This document shows positions 1 to 10,675 of a stretch of DNA of 64,000 bases, one piece after another. The first letter of the stretch is position 1, and the number at the start of each line of letters is the position of its first letter. Below the pieces are notes generated by a model. The model worked only from the letters and a program-made list of their open reading frames with translations, made no database searches and was not told the DNA's origin. The translations under genes were made by a program, and so were the position numbers. The stretch comes from Sanghuangporus weigelae. Its lineage: Eukaryota; Basidiomycota; Agaricomycetes; Hymenochaetales; Hymenochaetaceae. The stretch spans positions 124,001 to 188,000 of the forward strand of contig CP137323.1 of the NCBI GenBank assembly GCA_033182465.1, read 5' to 3'.

Positions 1-2033
1 TCAGAAATCAGATCGAACTATATCAGATTTAACCTAGGAACTCACGTCATGCGTAAGTGGATAAAAGAATGCTACGAGCGTTCGTCAAGTAAAGACATCA
101 TGGGCCAGTGCTTAGTATGAATACGTACCGAGTATGGTTGGAAATGCTGAGAAAATGAGAGTGTATCGATTCTGTGGTAATATTGTCGATATGGGGTCAA
201 AATCGGAAGGCTAAGACAAACTCACCAGAAACCAAAGAACTGTTATAAATGTGAACCGGCGCCGCCAAAATATCTCGACCTCCCTGTCAAACGTAATGAA
301 GTATTCGTACATGGCCATTGCTATACGCGTTCGCCGTCATTCATTCGTCCGAGATGAGGTGAAAGCAGGTATGTATTTCCAGCTTACTTACCATAGCTCG
401 CAGTTGCATATTGCCTCACTGCCGTCCTAATTTGAAGAAATCGTGAGTCGTTTGCCCAATTAGATGAAAAGCTGCAACACCCACAAGTGTCGGAATGCCG
501 TAACCGGGTCCATGCAAGACTTCGCCAGGAAGCCAGGATCGCTCGCTGCAATCGCTAACGGGGAATACGACAAAGGAGGAAAGGTGTTGAGAGCCAAAAG
601 GCCCGGGCACGTCTTTTAAGCACCTGTTCCTAGTTTAGACCACCGGTGATCTGGAGGCTCCAAGATGTTTTATGCGGCGGCACAAGATCAGGTGGTGGTC
701 ATGGAGGACAAATTCCCATATGGCCAAGGATCGATTTTTCAGGTTATAATGACCTACCGCGATTATGGAATTCCATTCCTCCCAATCGCAGCTCAGTTTC
801 TCGATCCGGCGAACCTTTCGTGCTACCCAGGCCGTCGAATGGGTATTTTGATATCACGCGGCGTTCCGGTCAGAACGCGGTGAATTCAAAATTACCTGAA
901 CTCCCAGAGTTGCTTGGAGATCGAGCCTTCCGTACTATGATCTGATCGATTCGTGGGTCAAACCTGTGCGGATCAGGGTGGTGAATTTTTAGCTTTGATG
1001 AGGCTTTCCGCCCAAGCCCTGAGAAAGGGGCTTCTGAGTCTGAGACATCAAATCAAATCCCGTTCGCGACGCACTGTACTGTACTGCCAGCCACAAGAGC
1101 TTCTCCACTTCGAAGATGAAGTTCTTAGCTTAATTTTCTTGAAGTAAACACTTGCAAAAGACAAAATTTGCGTCTCTTATCCACGACGATGGATCTTTAT
1201 CTAGCGAGCCGGGGCAGGACGTTTTGCTGTATCGTTCTTGAGCTGAGCTGATGGGAAGGGAAGAGCACTTTTTGGTCAGCTTTTCCCAGCATACATCTCG
1301 GAACCCAGATATCACAACGCAATGATCGGTAGCGCGAAGGTTCAAAGATGTCGTCAATGATTAACATGAATCCAGCCTAGCGAGGTGCTTTGATCAGATA
1401 TCCCGAAAGAGAAAGTCAAAAAGACTGTTTAAAAATAAAGGATGGACTTCCAATAGTTGGAGGGCAAGAAGGTCTATTCGGGTCGATTCTAGAATTTATC
1501 GGTAAGGAGACTATATTCACGACGAAATCTCAGAATTCTTCGCAAGCAAGAACGTCATACTTCTTCGGCGCCCACTGGTCTGTATCTCGTCGCTGGAGAA
1601 AATGATGTTCTCTCGGGTGTTGTACGAAGGCTAGAAACCAGGAGAATGCGGAATGGAGAAGCTCCCTCAGTAGCAGTTTCCGAGGAAGCCAGCAGTTTCT
1701 AAAGCAATACCACCGAGGTATTGTCGGATTCACCAAAATCAGTATATTCGCAAACAAGCCCCAAAAAGAGCAGATATCATAGGCAAGAAAATCAAGTTGA
1801 CTAGATCCACCAGTATAGCCGAGACCATCAGTTGTGCATGTGGAGCATTGCTACCTAGAGAATAGTACCGATCTCCGCACGACGAAAATCACGGAGCAAG
1901 GAATAAATTCTTTGCGTCGCAATAGCAAGCACGGATAAGGAGGGAAGCAGTACAGAGTTCGATCTTTTCCTTTTACTTGTGGACGATTAGGCTCCACATG
2001 TCTCCATGATGGTTGTGATGCGCCGGAGGTCGT
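1..2033. other. no recognised gene (downstream of GID4)
   Basis: I find no open frame here that resembles a known family on either strand. The longest uninterrupted frames are about 100 codons (for example 646-945 plus) and have no convincing splice-joined continuation. It lies 3' of the minus-strand GID4 gene, so part of it may be its 3' untranslated region. Confidence 0.4.
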
Positions 2034-3091
2034 TTACATGCCTTTCTTCCCAACATACTTTACCAAAAGTTGCTGATATCTAAACCGGAGTTCCACGAAT
2101 CATCAGCGGTAAGATTTTCTCTCGCGACATGAGTAAAAAAAGCTTAGCAGGCACGTACGGCTCGCGTTTCGGCTCGTAGTAGTAACCACAAATCTTTGCC
2201 TCTGGTGCATTCCCAGACCCAGACAATTCTTCGTCATTCCACAAACGTGACTCTTCGCGGTACTCGGAGGAATTAGAAAAGGCTGGTGGAGGTGCGAACT
2301 CGACGTAGATGTAGTAAAAGCCTATGAGGGGTACTTGTGCTTCAGTCTTTTAGATTCAAGATGAGTCAACGGAAAGACTCACCTGTAAAGCTCGCGCCAT
2401 TAAGGTCCTGTGGTCCATCTTCCGGAACGACGTATCGTTCCTTCCAGCGCATGAATAAATCTGGACGGCTCGTGTTGTCTGGAAGCAACAAATCCGGCTC
2501 GATCAGATCTTTCTTCACCTCGTGGAATCCTCTGAATCGTGACCAATGGACTGTATCATCCTGCCGGCTGGTTACCCAATCCTTCGTATCAAATCCGAAG
2601 CGTGTTCCGATAATCTGAGCGTCGAAATATGTCGTCACATCCGGATGAATACCTGTTAGGCCGTGGATAGACAAGTGACCGCAAAGGAAAGAAGCTTCAA
2701 TGTCGATATCCTATTGCTCATAATATATGGAATGAGAGATTGGTTTAAAAGAGCCAAATTTTAGACTAGACAAGAAACGATAACTTACAATAATGTTTAT
2801 CTCGACGTCATAGCTGTTCCGGCCGCTTCTCTGAACGCCCTTGAAAATGGCGCCCGGTTGGAAACACTTGTATCCTTTGGATCGTACACTCGACAGGGCC
2901 GAATCGGTAGATGGATTGAGGTTCCCAGCAGTTCTCTCTTTCTCTTTCACCTGCGTGCTTCTCATGGCCACCTCTTGACTACCGGCATCTCTCGGTACCT
3001 CAGTGATGTCGCTCTCGCGCCCAATGGAGGACAGTGGGATATCAGAGTTGCATGATGGAGGTTGATCAAAGGCATGTGTTCCTTCCATCAT
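2034..3091 (-). CDS. GID4: GID4/Vid24-type substrate receptor of the GID/CTLH ubiquitin ligase
   Basis: Four exons close in phase: 3091-2789, 2710-2383, 2321-2159, 2079-2034, giving 279 aa. The Vid24 beta-barrel starts near residue 75 with FQPGAIFKG, followed by GRNSYDVEINI, FLCGHLSIHGLTG, the FMRWKERYVVP block and GASFTGFYYIYVEF, all matching GID4 family signatures; the protein ends at GKKGM after EPYQQLLVKYV. In other eukaryotes GID4 binds N-terminal proline degrons, in yeast on gluconeogenic enzymes such as Fbp1 and Pck1, and presents them to the RING subunits of the GID/CTLH E3. The N-terminal ~70 residues are Ser/Glu rich and probably disordered. Introns carry canonical GTAAGT, GTGAGT and GTACGT donors. 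The C-terminal tail after the last barrel strand is a little shorter than in human GID4. The start is the first of two adjacent ATGs. Confidence 0.93.
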
Positions 3092-5245
3092 TGCTGACTC
3101 GGATCGCTATGGGATTGAATATTTTGAGGAAAGATACGCGTACGGTGTATCGTTGGTAAGGAGGGATGAGCGTTATAATGACTGATAGTCAAAGAAGTCA
3201 GGGAATGAAGTGTAATCGCGTACATGGGCGCGACTCACAGATTATTGATGGCCAATAATAGTGGAATAGAGTATGTATATGAGATCAGAGCGCTCTCGAT
3301 GAAATACGGATTGAATCGAGCCTTCGGAGTGAAGCATAATTATCACCAATTGACGCCTGCGGAGAAGAGGAAGTTTATTATCTGGGTGCTTTTCCACCTA
3401 TTCTGCCCGAAGTTTTGCATCCGTATCTTGACATTAAATCTGACGAGGTTTGGCTATGTTTTACTATGAATGTCATCAACCAGGACTTCAACCAGGAAAT
3501 TCGCCTTTTACGACGGGCTTGAGGGCAGGCTTGAATATTACACCGCGACGAGTCACATTCGTTGCCTTCCCTCACTCTCCATCCAGGCGAAGGCCGCAAC
3601 TCGAATATTGAGGGAAAAGACGACTTTGCAATAAGCAGCAAACCACGAACCAGCAATGAATTCACGTCCGACGTCTTCGACAATATATCCTTTCGCATCA
3701 CCTGGGAAATGCGCTTCGGTCCTTCTCGTTCGTGGAATACATCATGGAGGGACATGAAAGTTCCTCAAGTATAAACACCATGGTGAGACGTGGGAAGCTC
3801 GCACAACCCAGGTACTTAGGATGGGGAAAGCCGTCGTCATCTTGTCTACGCGTCGCGTGCACGCGACATCCACGAGGCGTGCTACCTCACCTGGTAAGGT
3901 AAATGGTGTCGTGTGAGCCTCCCTTTCCAACTGCTCCTTCTTCATCTGATTCTCTCTCCCTTTACCAAGCTATTCAGCGAAACACACTGGCGCTTCGTTT
4001 CTCTACCCCCACACGCATCTTCTGCGCGTCATCCCTCGAAACCAGATCTCGGTGTGTACGGGTCTCCGGACAGACAAGGAATAGCAGGGACTGTGAACCT
4101 TGTAGTAAGAATGAAGAAAGAACATGTGGCCAACACGCCTCTCGCTTTCCTACGGGAGAACAGACCCAGGGACATTTTCACTATCTAAGGTTAGTCGGGA
4201 TATGCTTGAATTTTGTCGTATGATGACTCACAGAACACGTATGATGGAGTTACTGCAGGCTGCTGCTTCGCCTTATCGCACAGCCCTATGCCCAACTCTC
4301 TTTTACGCGATCGCCTGGCTGCCATGCTGGTTTCTCGAGGCATGCTCAGAGATTGTTTTCGTTGAATTTCGTGAAGTTGACGCCACAAGACGATTCGAAG
4401 ATCAGTGGGATCCCTTGCAGCCTTCTGTACGCTAAATGCTATCAGGCCAGCGTTATTCGAAGTCATAGAACGCACTGTGGACCTCCTGGTAACGGCGTAC
4501 ATCGACGTCATGTTTTGCCCACCGTCGCAAAAATAACTGTTGATTCTAGCCTGGTGATGCTGATCAAGCGCAAAAAGACGCAAAGGATCATCGACCAGAC
4601 AGACGCAAACACGCGATCTCCTCGTGCTGGCTCGCTTGCGTGGGCGGTGACTAACGGAATGTCCTATTCCTTATCGCAAGACCTCCAGAGCTTCTCTTTG
4701 TTGAAATCTTTCTTTCTGCCTCCAGGATACCGCGTTTTGTTAATCTCAGGAATCGATGTCGAAGATGTTCCAGGAAAAGGAACTACCAAAAAATCAAATG
4801 CAAGAACGAGATGAAGCAGAGGAAGTGATGCTATGAGCATTCTGGTTGGACTAGAGCTCAGTGACGCTTTCGAGTCGCCGCTCTCTAACCGACTACGATC
4901 AACTTATGACGCGCGGACCGTGCAAATATGAATCTTCGCGCTGCGTTATGAATCTTCAGGAGACGCAAAGTCGTTAAGATAACGTCCCGAAGAGGCGCGT
5001 CCGGGTCCTGATCGCCGTCTTTTGGCCGGAACTCATCAATTATGACGCTCTGTCCTGCCTTTGCTACGTGATGAATGCGGGCGTTCGGGCGTTCGGGTTA
5101 CGTCTCACGAATTGAAGCCTGTTGACTCCCGAGTCCCGAATGAGGGGATTCACAGTGAGGTCGAGACTGATTCCCTCCCGGAGGCAATTGGATATCCACG
5201 TCGACGAGATGAGAGAATAGGGATAGATGAACACTGAAATTTGAA
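3092..5245. other. no recognised gene (upstream of GID4)
   Basis: Short frames occur on both strands (longest 153 codons at 4353-4814 plus), but none shows a domain I recognise, and I could not join neighbouring frames by splice sites into a sensible protein. The first part (3092-3230) is the GID4 5' flank. It could hold decayed gene remnants or a fast-evolving gene that cannot be seen by eye. Confidence 0.35.
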
Positions 5246-5250
5246 TAGTT

Positions 5251-5533
5251 GACCACGTTTAGTAGCAACGAGCTCTGTCTCACGTCCTGGTGCCCTTGGC
5301 GTGTTCTCTCGCCGACACGTGTAACGTTTTCGAAGATTGAAAGCGGAAGATTACCACCGGGACAAGGTCCTTTTCTTCAATGCCGAGCTATGCGGAGGCA
5401 ATAATAGCTGCGTTTGGACAACGGCGAATATACATAACTTAATACGAGCCACGTTTAGCAGCGGCGAGGTACCCTTTCTTGCCGTTCCTCTCATTCTGCC
5501 GCTGACACGTGTAACGTTCTAAAAGACTGAAGA
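5251..5533. repeat. imperfect direct repeat with two CACGTG boxes
   Basis: Two ~90 bp segments (about 5251-5341 and 5446-5533) share CCACGTTTAG at the left and GACACGTGTAACGTT at the right, followed by a similar AAGAYTGAA tail. Each contains the palindrome CACGTG (5316-5321 and 5506-5511), so the period is 190 bp. CACGTG is the core bound by bHLH factors; whether it works here is unknown. Confidence 0.55.
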
Positions 5534-6980
5534 ATGAAGAGGACCGTCTCATGCGGAGTTCGTCTCGCCGCCTTTTTCCTACCGGTACGACCAGCGTTTA
5601 AGGTTCCGTCTGGTTACCCACTTCCCTCCTCCTCCTTTCCATTTGAAAGTTTGTCTGTGCCTTTGGAGTGGGAACGCGAGAGCCGGGTTAGGTTAAATTC
5701 GCGCTCATCTGTCTCGTTCTCTTTTCGACGGGTTTGACGGAGAAGAGCTGTGGATTCTGGATACTCTGGATATGCTGGATACGCTGGACGTTCCAGATAG
5801 ACATTCTGGACGTATGTACATACATGCAGTCCCTGCGAAGTCTTCTCCAGTAGACTCCGACGAACGTGCCGAATTCCTCCTGAATTGCGAATTATACAAA
5901 AGATCTTTTCTTTGCTGAGTAGATTGATTATCGATACGATCACCTTCTCCATGCGCAGTGCCTTCTTGATTCGAGCAGGCATGCTGAGATCTGGAAGGAT
6001 CTTTCCAGTTTGAAAGAAAGCGAGAAGAGAGAAGGGTGCACGATGAATAGGTCCCGTTCGCGCGACTTTCGTACCGAAGTTCCGAGGTGTACTGTGCATC
6101 TGCTAGTGATTACCCTACACGCGCAATCGATCCAGCGCCCGTCCACCCATCGAGTCGGCTGGGACCAGACTTAGTTTGGAGCCCGTAGCAGTTTTGCTTC
6201 TTGATTTGATTTGATTTGTATCGTGTTTTGAAGTTTGTATTGTCTGTTACAGTAACACATAGTCAAACCTGACGCTATCGATACCGCTTTCTCATTTTTG
6301 TCCGGGTGTGCATCAAATTCCATATTGATCGGGATGGAGGATGGAAGATCCGGGCCCGCAAGCTGAGGATAGAGAAAGTAACAATATTATTACTACACGA
6401 CTTTATATATGTACTGTACTGCTTTAGATCGGAATGAGATGAAACGAAGTCAAAGAACGGCGCCTAGTAACCAAACGTGTAATTTTTTACATTCATGTAC
6501 ATATTACTTCAAAGGAAAGGGGAAATGCCAATACAAACAGTGGACGCTGTGTAACTGAAAGACAGTTGAATAAAGAATAAGTCAATTCAGAGATCTACGT
6601 ACTGTGTGTATATATATATAGACAAGATGCGGGAAGGCGAGGATGCGATGCATGCATATATAATTTAGGTTCTACATTGTGCTTTATAGAGGGATATTAT
6701 AGTAGCAATATTAATAACAAGATGAAATGAAATAGAGTCAAAGTGGCAGCGGCTTTAGCTTGGTGACAATACGTACAAAGAAAGGCGCTTGCATAGGGAC
6801 AAATAATGTATGTAGAATGTAGAATGTACAGTAAATGAAAGGCAGTCGAGACAGAGATCTAGTAGACGGACAAGAAGCGGGAAGGCAAGATTGAACAATG
6901 TTAGCGTTATAGGTTGGCTGAATACAATAAGAAGAAGAAAAGGCGACGGCGATGACCGAGGCCAAATATACCTGAATAAG
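5534..6980. other. gene-poor stretch with a 9 bp minisatellite
   Basis: No recognised gene. Positions 5753-5789 hold four imperfect tandem copies of a 9 bp unit of the form GATAYGCTG. From about 6440 the sequence becomes AT rich, and one block (about 6440-6600) resembles another at 6735-6860, both ending near an AGAGATCTA motif. Confidence 0.4.
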
Positions 6981-6984
6981 CGAG

Positions 6985-7760
6985 TGAGCGGCGAGCATGA
7001 TAGCATGATAGTATGATGTAGCTGCTGCAGCGGGGTTACGATGCATGATAATCATGTCTGATGACAAGAACGATAAATGACTATAATTAGAGATCGGGAG
7101 GCTATGTTGATACAGTAGCGCCGGCCCAGGCGAGAAAGGGTGTAGAAGATATGTATAGAGGATTAGGTCTTCGTTTGCCCATATGTGTCTAGCTTTGCAG
7201 TTCCAGTAGAAGAGCTCGGGAAGTATGCAAGCGAAGTTAGATGAAGGAACACGACATAGCTGTATTGAGGAAATTGGAGACGAGCTGATCCAGGAATAAT
7301 CAAAGTCGGCAGGCGAGACGTCTCTTATTATTCATGAGAAGAGAGCTAGCACGGAAAAGCCTCGGCTAGGCGAGAGATCGGTCATCTTAAGGAGCGAGCG
7401 CCGAGCATCTTGATGGTGTGTGCGGCGGGATTACGATGATGATGATGACTATAAATGACTATAATAAGAGATCAGGAAGGGCTATGTATGTTGATATAGC
7501 ACCGCCAGCCAGGCGAGAAAGGACATAGAAGTTTGCAATCGGGGAGTAGGACTGGTTTTGCTCAATTGTATCTGTATATGTATGTATAATTTCTTTCAAA
7601 AGAGAGTTTAGCAGGCGAGGAGCACCGGAGTCGGCAGGCGAATTGTTTCTTGTTAAGTACGGCACCGGCGAGAAAGTTCGTCCACGCGTTGTTCATCTGA
7701 GGCGAAGAGCGAGTAAAGACACAGAAGCGCGCAGCACCGGCGAGAACTTTCTCGATTTGT
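6985..7760. repeat. imperfect ~380 bp direct repeats with recurrent GGCGAG motif
   Basis: Segment 7067-7145 recurs at 7451-7530, both starting with ATAAATGACTATAAT and continuing through AGAGATC, GGCTATG, TTGATA and AGGCGAGAAAGG. Flanking parts also correspond (a GATTACGATG-like block precedes each). The word GGCGAG, mostly preceded by A or C, occurs about eight times between 7120 and 7760. I see no coding pattern. Confidence 0.5.
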
Positions 7761-8476
7761 ATTTCGAGAGGCGCCAACGAGACCATTGGAGCCGATGGTA
7801 GATTAAGAGGCTGAATAAGTGGCCCGGGTATGGTATGGCTGTGACGGGATGGCCGGCGGCGGTGGTAATTCGGGAGCCATGCATATCTTGGGCTGATCAA
7901 CATGAAACGTGGAACGCGAAGAAGGAAAAAAAAATAAAAAATAAGCGATCGATCGGGATGCGGATAGACGGTTATGAGGTGCTATACAGCACCTGAGTTC
8001 GCAGGGAGATTGAGACTGCGAGAAAGACTGCTGCGATGAGCAACAACCGGAGAGCGTTGCTGAGCCTATTGGAATACGACAAGAGTGAGTCAGAGACGCC
8101 GATGAAGCTGAATAAGGGCAGTCGATCTATTACCTAATCATAAATTTTCAGATTGTTGTGTGGGCAGCGGGCATTAGCATACAAAACAAAAGCCTGGCAG
8201 CCAGCCCTCCTCGTCCCTCCTTTCTCCTCCCCCTTTTCAGCTGTGTGCCTCGCGCTCTCCCAGCTCGCTCGTCGTCCCTGCACAACGACGAACGTGCTGA
8301 GCTCATCGTGGGCATCCTCCGAGTCACTTCTCTTGACGTCCGCAATCGACTCACCCTGACTCGCTCACTCACCCGCAAGCCCTGCGCAAACAAAATTTTT
8401 TCAAGGCACTTTTACTCTCGTCGTCTCCCCTCGCCTTTGACCGCTACTATCATCATCCCTCAAAAACTAGCACACG
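7761..8476 (+). other. 5' flank of the first RING gene
   Basis: No separate gene is supported. From about 8200 the sequence is pyrimidine rich, as is common just upstream of fungal start codons, and leads straight into the ATG at 8477. Open frames crossing it on both strands are compositional shadows. Confidence 0.4.
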
Positions 8477-10675
8477 ATGCTGACACTCAACGCAGACTCC
8501 GCTTGCGACGTCTGCGCAGAAGAATACGGTCCTTTCAACCTTCCCCGCTGCATCCCTTGCGGTCACGTCCTCTGTGCCACTTGCGCAGAAACAATCATCG
8601 AAAAGACATCCCCGCGTCTCGCACCTTTGTGCCCATTCTGTCGAGAAGGCTTCTCTCGCGATGGCGTTAGGGTCATTCGGATCGACTTCAGTGGGAGCTC
8701 AGGGGGCGGGTCATCGAGTGGCATGAATGGCATCGGTAGCTATGGAGCCAGTGGAGGTGACGGCCTCGGGGATATGGAGACCTGCATTAACGGAGGTGCG
8801 TATAGCGGCCCTGGGGGCATGGACGACGAGACGGTGCTATACGACGTCCGTCAGTCCCGCTCGCCCATTCACTCCTCCCGCCCCTCGCGCGACCCCTCAC
8901 GCGCCGCATCCCCTGAACGAGCCCCTCATCAACAACATCAACAAAACGGCATCTTCAACGCTATCAATGAGGACCACCATGGTGTGCCAGGCGGGTTTGA
9001 CGTCAACGCGCACAAGGAGCGCGCACGCGAGCTGGAGAAGAAGGTCGCCAAGGTCGCGACGAAGCGGTGCAGTGCGCAGGAAGTGCAGGCTCTCCAGCGT
9101 GAACTTGGAGACTGGCTCCAGGCGGATAAGATGCTAGGGTCTAATGGGCTGAGCTCTTCTGATAAACAGGTACTTCCATTCTCTAGGAACAATTTGTCTA
9201 CTGCATATACTCATGCCTTTGCTACGCGTTACTCTCAGCAGCATGCAGCGATACACCTCTCCCATCTCCTCTTACGTGCCATTCTAATGAACCATCTCGC
9301 CCATTCCGAGGCCTCGCGAGTATCGAAGGGCGCCGAAGCTCAACTCCGCGCTCGTGTCGCGGATGGAGAGCTTGTCCGTGAGAAGCTCGACGAGGACCTT
9401 CGGAGGACGAAGACGCTGCTTCTCGCGAAGACTCACGAGGTACAGGCTTTACGCACTGAGCTCGGCCGAGTGAAGGGAGAGGAATCAGCGGAGCATGGAC
9501 ATAGTCATGCGCACGGTGCGGTCACGCCTACTCGAAGGCAGAGCCTTTCTGCTCCAACTTCCCCAGATGGTTACTTCTCTTACGGCTACGCATCTACCGG
9601 CATCTCAACCGCAAGCACCGCTGTTCCTCCTTCTTCCCGATCAAATCCTGCAAGCGGAACCAATAGCCCTTCTTCCAGCGGGAGGACGACTCCTACCGCT
9701 GGTCTGGCACTCAACTCCGCTAACTTGATGCCGATGGGCGGCCAGTTCCCGCCTATTGGTATGACGCTCAGTATGAGTGGTGCTATGGGCTCAATGAATG
9801 GGCCTGGGCCTGGAGGTGGTGGTGATAGAGGAGGATTTATGTCTACGAGCGGCGGGACGTCTTCTGCGTCTGCCGCCGCCTCTTCCTCTGCGGCCAGGGC
9901 TTTCACGATCTCGAATCCGCCGGCGCGTCCCCAGTCCACGGCGCCGACGCGTCCTGGTACATCTAGCGCGTCCTCAACTCCCGCTAGGCCACAGTCGACT
10001 GCTCCTCATGGTCGCGGCGCTCCCGCTAGTCCGACCCCTACTAGTAGGTATGGCGGACATGCAAGGAGTGCGTCGATGATCCATCGTTCTGCTACTGTTG
10101 TCCCGGGGCTCTCTTCCTCTTCTGCCTCGGCCTCCGCAGCTGCTTCAAATGCACCTGTTTCTTCCACTGCGAGCGCGACACCATCAAGAGAACGGGACCG
10201 TAGGTCTATGACCCCCACACTAGCACCGATTCACCAACGCTCTGCGTCTGTAGCGCCAGGAGCGCTTTCTTCCTCTTCAGCGTCTTCCGCCGCGAGGGGT
10301 CTGACGAGGAGCATGACGCCGAACTTGTCTTCTTCTCGGTCTAGCGCGAAAGATGGAACGGGGCAGCAGATGGGAAACGGCTCTTCCGCTGGCGGCGCTA
10401 ATTACTGTGTCGCCAGCGGTATTCCACCCGTCCCTCCACTCCCGTCTAGCGGACTCTCGGGACTCTCTCGTCCACCTGTCCCTCCCAAGCCACGCACACT
10501 TTCACAATCTCCTTCACAAGGCAGAGGAGTTGTGGACGACAGGGACGGGTATAGTACGGAGAAGGAGAGCAGTAAGCGAGGGGAGAAGGAGAAGAAGGAG
10601 AGGAAGATGCATGAGAGGTGGTTACCGAGTGCGCTTATGGATCGGATGACGAGGCCTGCTACGAGTCTTGGTTGA
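8477..10675 (+). CDS. RING-finger protein with coiled coil and Ser-rich tail (paralogue 1)
   Basis: Likely an E3 ubiquitin ligase of unknown substrate. Residues ~10-55 form a C3HC4 RING: CDVCAEEYG, then PCGHVLCATCAE and CPFCREGF, supplying all eight zinc ligands. Residues ~180-230 and ~235-320 are charged heptad-like helices (RARELEKKVAKV; ELVREKLDEDLRRTKTLL). The remaining ~390 residues are Ser/Ala/Pro/Gly rich and probably disordered, with a proline-rich segment (IPPVPPLPSSG) and a basic end. Preferred structure is two exons, 8477-9169 and 9242-10675 (708 aa), with GTACTT donor and CAG acceptor. That acceptor makes the second exon begin HAAIHL, like the matching exon of the neighbouring paralogue. 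The 72 nt intron is in frame and stop-free, so retention would give 732 aa. The RING, coil, tail order matches the gene at 13219. Confidence 0.85.
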   Translation: MLTLNADSACDVCAEEYGPFNLPRCIPCGHVLCATCAETIIEKTSPRLAPLCPFCREGFSRDGVRVIRIDFSGSSGGGSSSGMNGIGSYGASGGDGLGDMETCINGGAYSGPGGMDDETVLYDVRQSRSPIHSSRPSRDPSRAASPERAPHQQHQQNGIFNAINEDHHGVPGGFDVNAHKERARELEKKVAKVATKRCSAQEVQALQRELGDWLQADKMLGSNGLSSSDKQVLPFSRNNLSTAYTHAFATRYSQQHAAIHLSHLLLRAILMNHLAHSEASRVSKGAEAQLRARVADGELVREKLDEDLRRTKTLLLAKTHEVQALRTELGRVKGEESAEHGHSHAHGAVTPTRRQSLSAPTSPDGYFSYGYASTGISTASTAVPPSSRSNPASGTNSPSSSGRTTPTAGLALNSANLMPMGGQFPPIGMTLSMSGAMGSMNGPGPGGGGDRGGFMSTSGGTSSASAAASSSAARAFTISNPPARPQSTAPTRPGTSSASSTPARPQSTAPHGRGAPASPTPTSRYGGHARSASMIHRSATVVPGLSSSSASASAAASNAPVSSTASATPSRERDRRSMTPTLAPIHQRSASVAPGALSSSSASSAARGLTRSMTPNLSSSRSSAKDGTGQQMGNGSSAGGANYCVASGIPPVPPLPSSGLSGLSRPPVPPKPRTLSQSPSQGRGVVDDRDGYSTEKESSKRGEKEKKERKMHERWLPSALMDRMTRPATSLG

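Noticed and set aside
3224-3469. A possible rhodopsin-like fungal membrane protein start
   Set aside because: Only a weak resemblance around MKYGLNRAFG; no membrane spans or continuing exons could be found.
9170-9310. A longer 141 nt intron in RING gene 1, ending at CCGAG
   Set aside because: A GAG acceptor is weak, and the nearer CAG at 9241 gives an exon starting HAAIHL that matches the paralogue's exon start.
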